Positions 11,096 to 22,587 of a DNA stretch of 64,000 nucleotides are shown in pieces. This stretch comes from Orobanche coerulescens (taxonomy: Eukaryota; Streptophyta; Magnoliopsida; Lamiales; Orobanchaceae): the NCBI GenBank assembly GCA_033398695.1, contig CM065811.1, positions 74,528,001-74,592,000 on the forward strand. The letters run 5' to 3'. Below the pieces are notes generated by a model, which made no database searches, was not told where the DNA came from, and worked only from the letters and a program-made list of their open reading frames with translations. The translations under genes and the position numbers were made by a program. Numbering within the stretch: position 1 is the first letter of the stretch; each line of letters starts with the position of its first letter.

Positions 11096-14091
11096 ATGGA
11101 AGCCTATTTCGACGGGGTTAACCTAAAGCTCGTGAAAGACCAGATCATTTTCAATATCGTGGTCGATTTTGAAGGAATCATGGAGACAAACCCAACAGGC
11201 GAAATGACGAATATTATTAGGATGATGAAGAAAAACGGAATCTACCATTTTCTCGACATCGCCCCCAAGCAGCTGTACAAAGAAGTTGTTATCTGCTTTT
11301 ACAAGGAAGCCCATGTGACGGAGCACTGCATTTGGAGCATGATTCTTGGAGAGGAAGTCGGTATAACTCCCAAGACAATCGTAGATGCCTTCAACCTAGA
11401 AAACAGAGGCATCGCAGTCGAGGCTCTCAAACAAAGCTCGACTGAGACATGGTACGAGATTAAGCTGCACAAGGAGCCTTCGAAGGTCAAACTCACGGCG
11501 AAAAAGAGTGACCTGAAGAAGGAATATAGATATGTCCTTGACGTCACTAACAAGATAGTCATGGGCATGGCTGGAAGTTATGACCAATTGTCTTCAGCCA
11601 AATACGTGGTGTTTGGTTCTCTCATCCAGTCAAAATGAATCAACTGGCCTGATTACATCTACAGGCAGTTGGTTCGGGAAGTAAATAAAGTGAGCTGGGA
11701 CGAAGATGAGAAAAAGTTCAGACAAAAGCTTGCTTTCGGAACTCAAATCAGCTGGATTCTGGAGCATCTCGGAAAAGCCAAAGGAAAGGCAGACCCTTTC
11801 CAAATCAGCAAAAGACTTGGTCATCTGGACCACGAAACCATGAAGACCATTAGAGAGAAGAAGAAAGAAGCTACAAGAATCATCAAGGAAATATCCTCTG
11901 GACCACCTGAGTATAGAGGCCCCTCGGATACAGAATCAGACAAGTCTGAGGGAACTGCATCTGAGATCGCTCCAAAGTCACCTGCAGTAGAGAATCCCTC
12001 TGCAGATGACTCAGAACAGGACAACACTCCCCTATCCAAGCTACTAAAAAGAAAGTCACCTAAACCAGAGAAGGTTCACATTCAAGCTTCACCAAAGAAG
12101 AGGCAGAGAGGCCTGTGAACTACTCCCCTGATACATAAGAAGAAGAGGTGCAACATGACAGCCCACCTGCACCAACTGAAAACCCATCTGCTCAGATGCA
12201 GATAGTTATCTCCCCTGCACCTGCCCTGGCTGAAGATCAGCCCGACCAACCAGAGCTGATAACAGACAACATTCCTCTTCTCACTCTTCCAAGCATTACA
12301 GAGGAAGAAGAAGCAGATGAGCTAATTGAGATTCCTACTGCTAATTATTCATTCAACCTGAGGACCAACAACCCCCAAGGACTCTTAGCAGCACAGCTGA
12401 AGCTTGTGAAGAAAGAAGTGTTCAAATAGTCCTTCATCAACATGTATGAGGAATGGAGAGAGTTTACGTTGTACACTTTTTCCCAACTTAAAACTCTCGT
12501 TGATAAGACCTCTTGGGAACATCCTATAGCAGTAGAACAACTTATCATGTTATTTTTCCATGAAACTAACGTGCAGGTTCTACTTGAGGAGAATTGGTTC
12601 ACGCTTCACCTCAAACATAATATGGACCAACTCATCCTCCAAATAATGAAGAAGGGCTGGCGTGTGGAATGTTTGAAGAGAAGGCTGATGGGAGAAAGGA
12701 GGAAGTTTAGAAAGTTGAAGTTGAATATGTGGCTGGAGAAGCAGAAAAAGGAGATGCAGTTGAAGAGGTTCAAAATACTGAGAAAGAAGCTGCAGTTGAA
12801 CAAGGTGGAGTTGAAAATGTTAAGTTGCAGAAGGAGATGAGAAAGAAGAAGAAAAATAAAAAGAAGATGAGAAAGAAAAAGAAGAAGAGAAAGAAGAAGA
12901 AGCAAAAGAAGGAGCTGAGAAGAAAGATGATGATGCTGAGCATGGATCACCTGATCAAGCTTCCATCTCACATCAGCCAGATGAAGATGACAGATCGGGG
13001 ACCCTAGATAAAACCCCATCTGATAAGCCTCCTACAGATAGGAGTCTGCAATCAGACAGGTCAACTTCCAAGATACCTACCGCAGTTGAAGAATCAGGTG
13101 AGAATGCCCCTCAGATGGCACCTCAAATGCCTATCTCACCTGAGCTGATCGACCTGATCAGACAACTTGTTGAGGAGTCAGTTGCCAAATTAATAGCAAC
13201 TGAGGTGAACCCGGATCTTCAGTCCCTCAACCTGAAGATGGATGCTCTGATCAATAATAAAGAACCCTCTCCAACACCCATGAATTCCAGAATGCCTCTT
13301 GGCATGTATGATTTTATTACAAGGGTGGAGGAGCCGCTAGCAGCTATTGTTGATGCTGGCAAAAAAAGGAAGGAAAAGGTAAAGAGAAGATCAGAGCTCC
13401 TGAGTTCAGACAGGGGGAAGAGAGGGAAGAAAGGGAAGATAAGGGAGAATACATGGGCAAGAGCAGAGAACAAACCTTACCTCTCATCCAAGCTAGAACT
13501 TCTAAACTGAAGCGGAAAGAGATGGATGCACCATTTGAAGATCAACCTGCAGCCAAGAAGAGAAGGACCAGGCAGGAACCTGAGCAAAGATTTGTATGGG
13601 AGGGAAAAGAGCTATGGTTTGTTGAGGAATTTTTGCCTGCTGAGATGGGATATATGTGGGGAGGAGCAAAGAGGGAGTTCATAGAAAAATACTATCTCTG
13701 GGAATTGCTCCAGGAGAAAGATTGCTCCCCTCAGCAATCGTTCATAATTTTTATGTCCTCAACATGGCCAAAGCTCTGGGCTGTTCTGAAGAAATGTGCC
13801 AAAAAGTTCGATGCTTATCCTATGATCCCCAACTTCACACCTGAAGAAGCCCCCACCTTAATGAATAATGAACTGGATGAGCTGGCTCTTCAGAAGGAGA
13901 TCAAGAAAATGTGTGTGGAGAACAACTTCACTTCACACGAGGAACAAGAGTTTGCATCTTTGGTAGTCAGAAGGAAATATGGATTAGCTCCAGTTTCCAA
14001 GAGGCCAATTGGTGCAAAACCTTTAAGGTCTATCCCTCCATCCAATATGAAGGCTTCTAGAGGAAGAGGAAGAGGGAGATTGATAGATTAG
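11096..14091 (+). pseudogene. Accessory reading frame of copia-2 (broken, unknown function)
   Basis: The start MEAYFDGVNLKLVKDQ at 11096 follows a TATA box and leader. The first 180 codons look like an ordered helical domain. A TGA at 11636 interrupts the same frame, which continues with INWPDYIYRQLV to a basic KRKSPKP / PKKRQRG stretch. The chain then changes frame near 12118-12148, near 12700-12840 and near 13400-13450. Later parts are acidic and Lys/Glu-rich, then a helical PELIDLIRQLVEESVAKL segment, then an aromatic region with LWFVEEFLPAEMGY and a GRGRGRLID end. Basic clusters could be nuclear signals. Its place after pol matches the extra or env-like frames of some Sireviruses, but I recognise no domain with confidence. 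Confidence 0.6.
12818..12935 (+). repeat. Purine-rich (GAA/GAG)n tract in the accessory frame
   Basis: This is almost uninterrupted A/G sequence encoding Lys/Glu runs in every frame. Slippage here probably caused the local frameshifts. It also creates a Leu/Phe-rich shadow frame on the opposite strand that is not a gene. Confidence 0.85.
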
Positions 14092-14197
14092 ACTTGTAAT
14101 TTAATTTAATTGTGAATTTAGTTTGAAATCTATCTGTAAAATTATTGTAATTTACTTGTATTTTGTATCATTCAAACTACATTGTATTGTAATGATC

Positions 14198-14203
14198 AAT
14201 AAA
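14198..14203 (+). terminator. Polyadenylation signal after the accessory frame
   Basis: AATAAA lies 107 bp after the last stop codon, in T-rich sequence and before the purine tract and LTR. This is a suitable place for independent 3' end formation. Confidence 0.45.
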
Positions 14204-14329
14204 AATTTTATAACAGTCGTTTGAATGACAACCACTAGTTGTCTCAAAGGAAGACTGAGTTTGATTTGTGTCATGCACCTTATTTGTTCACACTTATTTA
14301 CATTTGAATGCTTTAGTTTTGTCATCATC

Positions 14330-14344
14330 AAAATAGGGGTAATT
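14330..14344 (+). other. copia-2 polypurine tract
   Basis: AAAATAGGGGTAATT abuts the LTR start TGTTAGGAATACC. It is the expected primer for plus-strand DNA synthesis. Confidence 0.75.
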
Positions 14345-15792
14345 TGTTAGGAATACCTATTATATTTTGATGATGACATCCCTGTATTAAATTGATTATT
14401 CAAATGTATGTTTAAGTACTTGGCAAAATGTAAAGAAGAACCAAAGAGTATCTTCTATAGGCTTAGTGATTAGTTCTAAAATCGACTAAGTACAGAACAG
14501 AGAACTTCAAGTCAGAGAACTTCAAGTCAGATCAGAACATCTCAGAGAAGTTTAGATCAGAGAAGTTCAGAGTAGAGAACTTCATCTTAGAGAAGCTCAG
14601 ATCAGAGAAATACAGAGCAGAGAACTTCAGAGGACTTCACATAAGAGCACTTTACATCAGATAAGGTTGACTGCACTTCGGGCAGCTTTGACCAAGTTAT
14701 TTCAGATAGGTTCTCAGTTCAGCCAAGATACTCAGTCCATGTCAGCAAGCGTTGAAAAATCAACAATCATGGAAAGTTTCATGAAAGACGTAGGAGAAAA
14801 ACTTGAAAGGTTCCCAGAATGCAAGGAAATAAATATTCATCATGATCCGCACTCTAAAGACTATATACTTATGCTAATCAAGAATAACGATGCTTAATTG
14901 AAGAAAGTCTTTCAAACGGTTGGAATTGGAAAGGGAATCAAGCCTTGCAATGGATTGATAAGATAAACAAAGAAGTCCACTCTCCAACGGATGGATTTGT
15001 TACAGTAGGGCAACGGCTATGAAGGAAGCTCAAGGATCATACTATAAATATCCGAAGATATAAATTGAGCAAAGGACGATGCGAACAATATTCTCAAGCG
15101 AGCAAAGCAATCAAAGCAATCAAAGCTAAAGGCAATCAATAGCATCATGAAAGAGCAAAGCTTAAGCAGTCATATTCGAAGAAGCACTTTAGTTGGAGAA
15201 GACAAAAACTCTTGTCTTTAAAGTTTGAGTGCGGGGTACTTATGTGAATGAGGTTTTTCAGAAGTTTCGTGACTGATAAGGCATCCACGCGTTCTTTATT
15301 GGAAGGTAATAGATAGTTAGAGAAGTTGTTGAGGCATCCACGGGTTTTCAATCAGGAGGTGTTAGGCAGTCAAAGGAGTTGCAACGGCCACGGGTTTCCA
15401 CTGGTTGGAAGCTGTTGTAACTAGGGAAAATTCATTGTAACATTTATCGTTGATTGATAGTTATAGTTAATTTATCTCCAACTGGTTTGGAGAGAAGTGG
15501 ATTCGTAGAGGATTACCCCACCTCTGAGATCACTATAAGTGCCTATGTGTTTTACTGTATTAAACATCATATCTACCAGCTGCATACATATTAAACTGTT
15601 CCATTGATTAGTTATCTTCAGAGAACATTTAGTTATATGTTATCGTCATCAGTTGACTTCCGCATACTTTTCTGCAGACGACTTTAAGTCATCTATACCT
15701 ATCAGCAGAGAAACATACCTGACTTCAGGAAAAGAGTTTCAATAAGTCTATTCACCCCTCCTAGACTTAATCTTGACGACTTGTGACCTACA
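14345..15792 (+). repeat. copia-2 3' LTR (complete)
   Basis: It runs from TGTTAGGAAT to GACCTACA, 1,448 bp. It matches 7250-8468 from about 14549 onward with scattered substitutions and a ~25 bp indel near 15290. Its TATAAATA box is at 15043-15050. Near 14495-14640 it has a cluster of imperfect CAGAGAACTTCA / AGATCAGAGAAGT repeats. The site equivalent to the copia-1 insertion (about 14549-14553) is uninterrupted here. Confidence 0.88.
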
Positions 15793-16404
15793 GGTATTAC
15801 ACAGGCCACCACGAGCTTTGCCACTAAACTCAGTTAATCAAATGAATACCATATATTATTTATAAATGATTCCTCTAAGAAATTATATAGTTAATTAAAT
15901 GAATACTATATGTAATTAATAAATAACTAACTTAATATCACAAGTCTTCTACTAAGACCTCAAGTTGAAGATCCACGCACACCTATCATAACCTTATGAT
16001 TCAGTCATTGACTATCTTAGAGTAAATACCATGTGACTGAATCGAGGTGAATCGTATTCGAGTATACTAATCTCATTAGCATACTTATATAGAATGGGCT
16101 CGCTAATTCTAAGTGAAGACATGCACATTTCAAGCATATATTATACAAGTCTTAACTAAACTTAATGCCGGTTAAGTTTTACCTGACGTGCGAACAAGTT
16201 AAACAATTGAGTTGCAAACACTTCCAATGTCAAAACTCCTTTCTCAATTGCATGGATATTATTTACCAAACCAAGAATGCCAATGACATACCCTAAATAG
16301 AGAAAAAAATGACTTTTATTAAGTAAAACAGAATTCATAATTACATATTAATGCCCAAACTCTTTCATCCTTAGAGCGGCATTCGAGGGCATATTCTAAT
16401 AGAT
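15793..16404 (-). repeat. LTR fragment of a TAGGAATATGCCCTCG-type element
   Basis: Read on the minus strand from about 16404, it starts TTAGAATATGCCCTCGAATG and matches the sequence starting at 17328 on the plus strand over several hundred bp. Matching stretches include GTATACTCGAA and AGATAGTCAATGACTGAAT. It is cut at 15793 by copia-2. The two copies therefore face each other as inverted repeats around the copia relic at 16405-17327. Confidence 0.75.
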
Positions 16405-16738
16405 AAATTGTTTAGCTAGAATCATAATTGTTGTGTATTACCTTGATTTTAATAAACAACACTCCTATGTGTATATGCTGTGGACATAGAGGAAATTTTC
16501 TCGAACCACATTAAATTTGTGTTGTTTCCTGCTATCATTATTTCCATCACACAACTTGTGATTTTATATTATAGATTTATTTTGAAAATCCTTGTAAGTA
16601 TCAAGCCTACAAGATCACACATAATTGTTGTAAATACAACAACACTTTTAAAAGACTTCCACAATTGCACGAATTTTCAAACGAGAATACAACTTATTCA
16701 TCCCCCCTAAGCTGCCATTTAAGTATATTATGACCAAC
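16405..16738 (+). repeat. End of a degraded copia LTR
   Basis: The segment ends CATCCCCCCTAAGCTG...ACCAACA, comparable with the LTR end of copia-2. A decayed primer site, TGATATTGGAGAGG, follows at 16742-16755. The 5' part is missing, replaced by the inverted LTR fragment. A small open frame here (16480-16710) lies across LTR sequence and is not called. Confidence 0.55.
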
Positions 16739-16831
16739 AAGTGATATTGGAGAGGTGGGTTCTACCAAGAACCAACCGATTTAATCTTAACTTGGACCAG
16801 ATTCAAAATCACGAGTTTTCATAAAGTGCAT

Positions 16832-17327
16832 GGATTCATCAATGATAAACAAAGTTCCTATATTTCTATTAACGAGTTTGATGGATAGAGAATCAGGATG
16901 GATAGTTGTCTTGCAGCCATGCACGAAGAAATGATCTTCGTGGTGCAGGAAGGACCTATCCAAATAATGACGGTTACTGTGTATCTTTATCATGTGAAAC
17001 TCGTGAGGACCTTGATCCCAGATTCACTGGCATTAATGTTGAACTTGAAGCATTAGGCAATGTGTACTCCAAAAAGGAGAAAACAATTAAAATATTTTGA
17101 TCACTCTCTGCCCCATGGGACATAAAAACCATAACTATGTGTGCGTCCTAAAAAAATTAAAAGCTTTCGAGTATGATATTTTTTGTTTGAGATAGAAGAG
17201 AGAAGGAAGGAGATTTGCCCACCAAGACTACAACATTGGATGCTGTACCCGATAGGTACCATAGCTCAGCTCCCGGCACATTCAAAAATAAAGGAAAAGG
17301 TGATGAAGAACGGTCACAATACGAGAT
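16832..17327 (+). pseudogene. Relic copia gag, N-terminal half
   Basis: Fragments in several frames match the copia-1 gag: IDESMINKVP-like start, CLAAMHEEMIFVVQEGPIQI, then EDLDPRFTGINVELEALG and KKEKTIKIF, then WDIKTITM. Stops and shifts are frequent, so this is much older than copia-1. It stops at the start of the element inserted at 17328. Its remaining part appears at 20885. Confidence 0.75.
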
Positions 17328-20300
17328 TGTTAGGAATATGCCCTCGTATGCCACTCAGAAGATGAGAGAGTGAGAGCACTGTATTGTAATTATGAACATC
17401 AATCGAATAAGGAATTTATTATTGCTATATTAATTGTATATCATTGACATTATGATTTGATATATAGAATAATTTCTTTTGTGTTTGAGAGCAAATATTT
17501 CACTCATTATAAGATAAGGAGATAGGTACTGGAAGTGTTTTAGGTTGAAAATGTTGAACTAGTTAGCAAGTCGATAAAACTTAACTGGGAATTAATTTTA
17601 GACAAGACTTATATAACGTGTACTTTGACAAGTATAGTTCCTATCTTCACTAAGAATCAGTGGGTGCACATGTTATAGGTATGTTAATGGGATTAGTATA
17701 CTCGAACTCAACTCATCTCCATTCGGTCACATGGATTTCACTCCAGGATAGTCAATGACTGAATTAAAAGGTTATGATAGGTATACATGAACCTTTGACT
17801 TGAGGGTTCAGTAGAAGATGTGATTGTGAAATTAAGTTAGTCACTAGAGTAGTTCGATCTAATCACCGGGGTCAACTTCGAGGTGCAAATTGATGGGCAA
17901 GTAGCAGTCTCTACTAAATACCAAGATCGGATTCTTTCTCCTATAAGTGTACAGGTAGATGTCCTATGCGGTTAGTGGCAAATGAGAACATAAGTCTTTG
18001 GCTAAATCATTTAGAGCTAGTTTTATTTGATACACGAAAGCTTGATGATCTAGGTTTGCACTGACAAAAGCACAGTGTCAAGTTACAATAGGGTTTGACA
18101 TGTGACCCTAATACTTGATAAGGACATATGATTGAAGAGTTTACATGTATATGGTATTCAAAACGTAATGATTTTTGAAATGATATCTATCATTTATTCT
18201 CGGTTGGGTTACGGTGTAGGCCATGAGACTCGCTAGGTAGTGCTAACACTCTTTGAAAACTCCCAATGCTAACTGAGACGAAACTACAGAATCGCGCGCA
18301 CATGAATAGACGAGTGGATTATATTTAGCTTATTATCTCTTGGTTAATCTTGGACATTAGATGTCCAATTTATTTTATTGGATAAATTAAATCGGTCTCG
18401 TAAATTAAATAAATTACTGGGTAATTAATTTTAGTCCTCTTATTTCTTAGAGAATTTATATTTAATATAATTAATTAATTGCATTAATATTGAAAAATAT
18501 CAAAATTACCTATCAGACTAAATATATGAGGTTCGTTTCACGGATGAAAAACGAACCAAACCTCATCGTTGAGGCTTAGCCGCCCCACCCCTTGCTCACT
18601 CATTCTTGTTTTATAGCAATCTGCCACCCAGGAACCAATTGAGTTGCCCATGCGGACTACTCATTCTTCTTTTGATTTTATTCACAGTGTGTTGTGTCTT
18701 ACCTCTGAAGATGAAGACAAAAGAGTGTGATCTTGCAAATCACGTCTTATCTCTTAAATGTATTGTTTTATAACACTCCATTATTTATATGGCTTGCAAA
18801 AACAATTCTGCACATTTGAGAGGGCTTGGCAATGTGGTTGGAGGAAAAAGCGAGAATTTTTTTTTCTCAAGTTGTATACTTAAGTTTAAGTGTATTTTGA
18901 GAACATAAAATTATTTATAAAATACTTAGAGTATTTATAAAATAAATATAAGCTATTTATATTTATTGTTAGATGTATTCTTCGTGAATAATAAGATAGA
19001 AATTATTTTGATCATCTTTCGATGCATGATACGTTGAAGCACTCTGTCTTTGGTGTTCGGAATTTTGCGAAAGATTCGATCATTTTCATCAACATTTATC
19101 AAAGCTATTTAAGGATATGGTTTCTAAATTCATGCTTTCGATTATTATATTCGTATATAGGATAGTTGATCGATCTTGTTCTAGGGTTCGATTTATTGAT
19201 TGGATCAATTATATTATTCCACTGCGCCATCGAATTAGAGCGAGGTCTATGCGATTGTATAAACGAATTCACATTTGGAATGCTTGGTTGAATATTTTTA
19301 TGATTTAGAATCATAATTGTTTTAATCTTTAATGTTTAATTTTTCATCGAACTAATTATTTTTCATGATTTTATGTAATAATTTAAATCTATTTTATTTT
19401 GGAAAACTAATTTATATGTGTAACATAAAAATTAGGAAAATATTATTTTTGAATTCGAGAAAAAAAATGAGCCGAAAAAGTGGCCGGATCCGGGAGCTCG
19501 GGGCTGCAACCGAGAGGTCCAGCCCTCCCAGTCAAGGCCCGGCAGTCCTGCCAGGCCGTGGGTTTCGCCCGGGCCGGGTGTTTCTGACTCTGTTTTATTT
19601 TTATTATTTGATAAATTAATTTTCCACAATTTAATTTGGATTTAAGTTACTAAACTAAAAATATAGTATTTTTATTTTTAAGGAAATATTTGGTGAAATA
19701 TTAATTTACGTCTGGAGCATATTAAATTAGCGTGTTCGTGAATTAATAAGATTACAGTTAGATTAATTTTATGTTGATTGGGTCAATATTAAATTTAGTA
19801 TTTATACCATTACTTTACTGGATTTATTTTACTTTTATGTGATGGTGATGTAGTTCGTGGACTTATTTTTGAATCTTTATTCGATGGGGTTGTAAAGGCC
19901 TGGAGCCAATTTATTTTATTAGAAAAATTTTAATAGGATGCAATTTTATCGATTTAATAACTTAGCTATGACGAATAGTCGGGGACGAACCACCATGAAG
20001 ACGAAGATTCAAGACATGTAATTTGGTTACTTGTACTTTTACCGTGTCAATGATTACTCGGTACTTAGGAACGGTCTTTGAACTATATGTTGGTAGATAC
20101 TAGATTGTGGATATTTTCATATTGTCTCCCAAACAAACAAAATGGTAAATCGCGCTTATAAACGAATTAATGTGCAAAATGTAGTATATAATCGTGTAAT
20201 ACTCCCACTTACAAACACTAAGTTATAAATGTTACGAGGTTTCTTACCCTCCGTCAAACTCATGGAAAATTGAAACCTAAACCAAAATACTATTCTTCCG

Positions 20301-20740
20301 AGTATGTCGGAGTTATTTCGGAGAAGATTGATATATTCCTAGAGTGCATTGGATGCCTTCGGTTGTCACTAATCGAACCCCTAGAAGCCGTATGGGTTGC
20401 AGGTTGAGATTCAATTGTCAGACTGATAGGAGTTGAAGGTTTAAACTTATGTAGTTCAGCGAGTCATGTAAATCGAATGGGCTGATGGCAAGTGAACTAG
20501 GAGTAAAAGACGATCGAATCATCCATTAGATGGGTTGGTGTTAGACACCACTTTATAAAGAATGATAAAATATAAACTGAATGGGTTGCCCTCTATTAAA
20601 ATTTATAAAGAACTTGATCATGACTATGAAATCAACCATGACTTCCAGAATCCTGTAATACCTATAAAATAGTGGGAGCCGAGTTATGAATATAGAAAGT
20701 CCTTAAATTCTTTATTCGGATCACAATTAAACAATCACTA
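17328..20740 (+). mobile_element. Non-coding LTR element inserted in the copia relic (ends approximate)
   Basis: It starts TGTTAGGAATATGCCCTCG, the same start as the inverted fragment at 16404-15793, and interrupts relic gag. The right edge is judged only from where relic gag-like sequence resumes, so it could lie anywhere between about 20300 and 20890. No retroelement protein is encoded. A second LTR copy is not visible, so it is a solo LTR, a truncated element or a large non-autonomous derivative. It contains a GC-rich block at 19475-19585. Confidence 0.5.
19475..19585. other. GC-rich island in AT-rich DNA
   Basis: About 110 bp of strongly GC-rich sequence (for example GGGAGCTCGGGGCTGCAACC and CGCCCGGGCCGGG) sits in surroundings made mostly of A and T. 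I recall similar GC-rich blocks inside non-autonomous plant LTR elements, but I cannot show homology here. Confidence 0.7.
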
Positions 20741-20884
20741 ACGAATATAATATTATTCTCTGCACTTAAACAATCAACACTCTCTCAAAAGGCGAACTTA
20801 GATGGTTCACAAGGCCAACTCATAAGTAAATGCAGCAAATAAATATGGTTCCTTCCCCTAGAAGACGGCATACATGAACCATAA

Positions 20885-21800
20885 CACTTATTTTCATATG
20901 CATAACTATCATGCATACAGCAAGTAGATGTCTATTACATGTAAACCGCACAAGATAAAACCTAACAAAATATATAATACTATTGTAAAGTAAATCTGGG
21001 TACCTAAACTAACCAAGGACACAGTCAAAAATGGGGATTAAATCTGCTTAATTTGTCTACAAATTTAGCAGAGGATATCTGGTACTTCGGCAGTGGATCT
21101 TCACAACACATGGCATGAGACATCAACAAGCTGACATATTATATCATGGATGAGGCCCAAAGGTGATATTTGGTGTTTATTTAAAAAATGAACAGGAAGG
21201 AAAAGAACCCTACTTGTAGGAAAGTTCAAGGTCACCGATGTAGCCATTGTGGAAAGACTGAAGTATAATCTATGAAGTGTTACTCAATTCTGTCACAAAC
21301 AATTTTCAGTCAAGTTCTTCTAAAGCAACTATAGTGTGAAGGACATCAAGAAGGTTGTCCTTATTGGAAATCGGTGAGGTAATATAGATATTTCATATTA
21401 GATCCCCCAAGACCAGATATTCCATAATTTTGCCAAAGGTATAATAGATCAAAGTTGGCTGAGGCATAAGAGGATGTCACATCTAAACTTCATGACCATC
21501 AACAAACTTTCAAGGAAATAGAGAGTCAAATGTTTGCTAGATATCACTTATCAAAATGACCGTGTCCATGGAGCTTGTCAGAAAGGCAAACAAGTTAAAT
21601 ACACCTCGAAGAGAAGTCATTTCTACGATCCCACTGGGCCTTCGATTTATTGCACTTGGACCTGTATGGCCCTGTGGACCTTATCAGTCTGTGAGGTAAG
21701 AAATATTGCTTGGTTATGGTTAATAATTTCGCCAGGTATACTGGACGATATTCTTGAGGAAAAAGAAGGAGACAGTGATAAAGCTCATGTTCGCTATTAG
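20885..21800 (+). pseudogene. Relic copia gag tail, protease and integrase N-terminus
   Basis: Pieces in different frames line up in order with copia-1: MHNYHAYS, IWVPKLTKD, DIWYFGSGSSQHMA (protease region, first Asp of DSG changed to Gly), LLVGKFKVTDVAIVERL, QFCHKQFSVKF, and LRHKRMSHLNFMTINKLSR with the pre-integrase zinc motif through CQKGKQVKYTSK. Many stops break it and the catalytic integrase core is absent. It is probably the continuation of the gag relic at 16832-17327. Confidence 0.8.
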
Positions 21801-22582
21801 TTTTGCTATCTGCAAGTGTACATAGAATATGTACAAAAGTGGGGAGTAATGTCGTATTTCACAAAGACTAATTATTCCTATTGTATAAAATACTAGATCG
21901 TGGTATTTCTAGTTGACAAGGTATAACAAAACTAAATTAAACAAGTTGCAGAACGAAGGAAATTATTGAGTCTCAAATTAATATTCCAAGACTAGTTTTC
22001 ATTGATTATTAGTGTTAATGCCATCTGGATGTTATTTGCAACCTCTAGTTCATTCAGACGATATTTTAGCAGCCTCTAGTTAGTATTACAGCCTCTATTT
22101 AATATCTTCTGTCTTCAGTGTTCTCATTTCTTTTCACTCCCAATATTCTATCCCAAATAAAAACTTCTATCTAAAAGAACTCTCAGTATTATCTCCATAT
22201 GAAAAAAAACTAATTGTGACAGATGAAAGATTTCTTCTTTTAGCCAGTCTTCTCAAACTTTGCACCCTTGTTTTCTAATTTTCTTCACGCCACGGGAAAG
22301 TCTTAGCATGCTTCGAGAAAAATCGTCTCAACTTCTGTCAATCACCACCGAAAGAAATAAGAGCTGGCAAATTTATGCACACTTATGCCTAAGTCATGAC
22401 ACACTCACGACAACATTAATGTTTTTTAGAAACTTGCAATGCGTGCCAGGGCACACTCAAGCCTGATCCGAGACATAGTTTCACGAAGAAAATCATCTGC
22501 TACAAATAAAGACTATGTCGCAGAAAACATAAGCCCATGTCTCAGCACACTTGTGCTAAGAAAGCTTGTGCCGCGCCTCACA
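21801..22582. other. No gene seen; AT-rich spacer
   Basis: There is no coding or RNA gene that I can support. The sequence is AT-rich, with CCTCTAGTT words repeated near 22040-22100. It continues on the far side of element A at 56184. The short open frame at 22260-22466 has no recognisable features. Confidence 0.6.
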
Positions 22583-22587
22583 CCTAT
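22583..22587. other. Target-site duplication of element A, left copy
   Basis: CCTAT directly before the LTR start at 22588 is repeated as CCTAT at 56179-56183 directly after the LTR end. This pairs the two outer ends of element A. Confidence 0.9.

Larger units (their letters stand above)
7250..15792 (+). mobile_element. copia-2: pol-deficient Sirevirus-like element with an accessory gene
   Basis: Two matching LTRs flank the element: a 5' copy truncated by copia-1 (7250-8468) and a complete 3' copy (14345-15792). Between them are a primer site, a decayed gag, a scrap of RT, a repeat-rich spacer and a ~3 kb accessory reading frame. No integrase or RT catalytic core remains, so the element could only have moved using proteins from other elements. 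The first ~204 bp of the 5' LTR should lie left of copia-1, outside the window. Confidence 0.85.

Noticed and set aside
12606..13019. 137-codon Leu/Phe-rich minus-strand frame resembling a membrane protein
   Set aside because: It is the reverse strand of the purine-rich Lys/Glu-coding tract of the accessory frame; low-complexity shadow.
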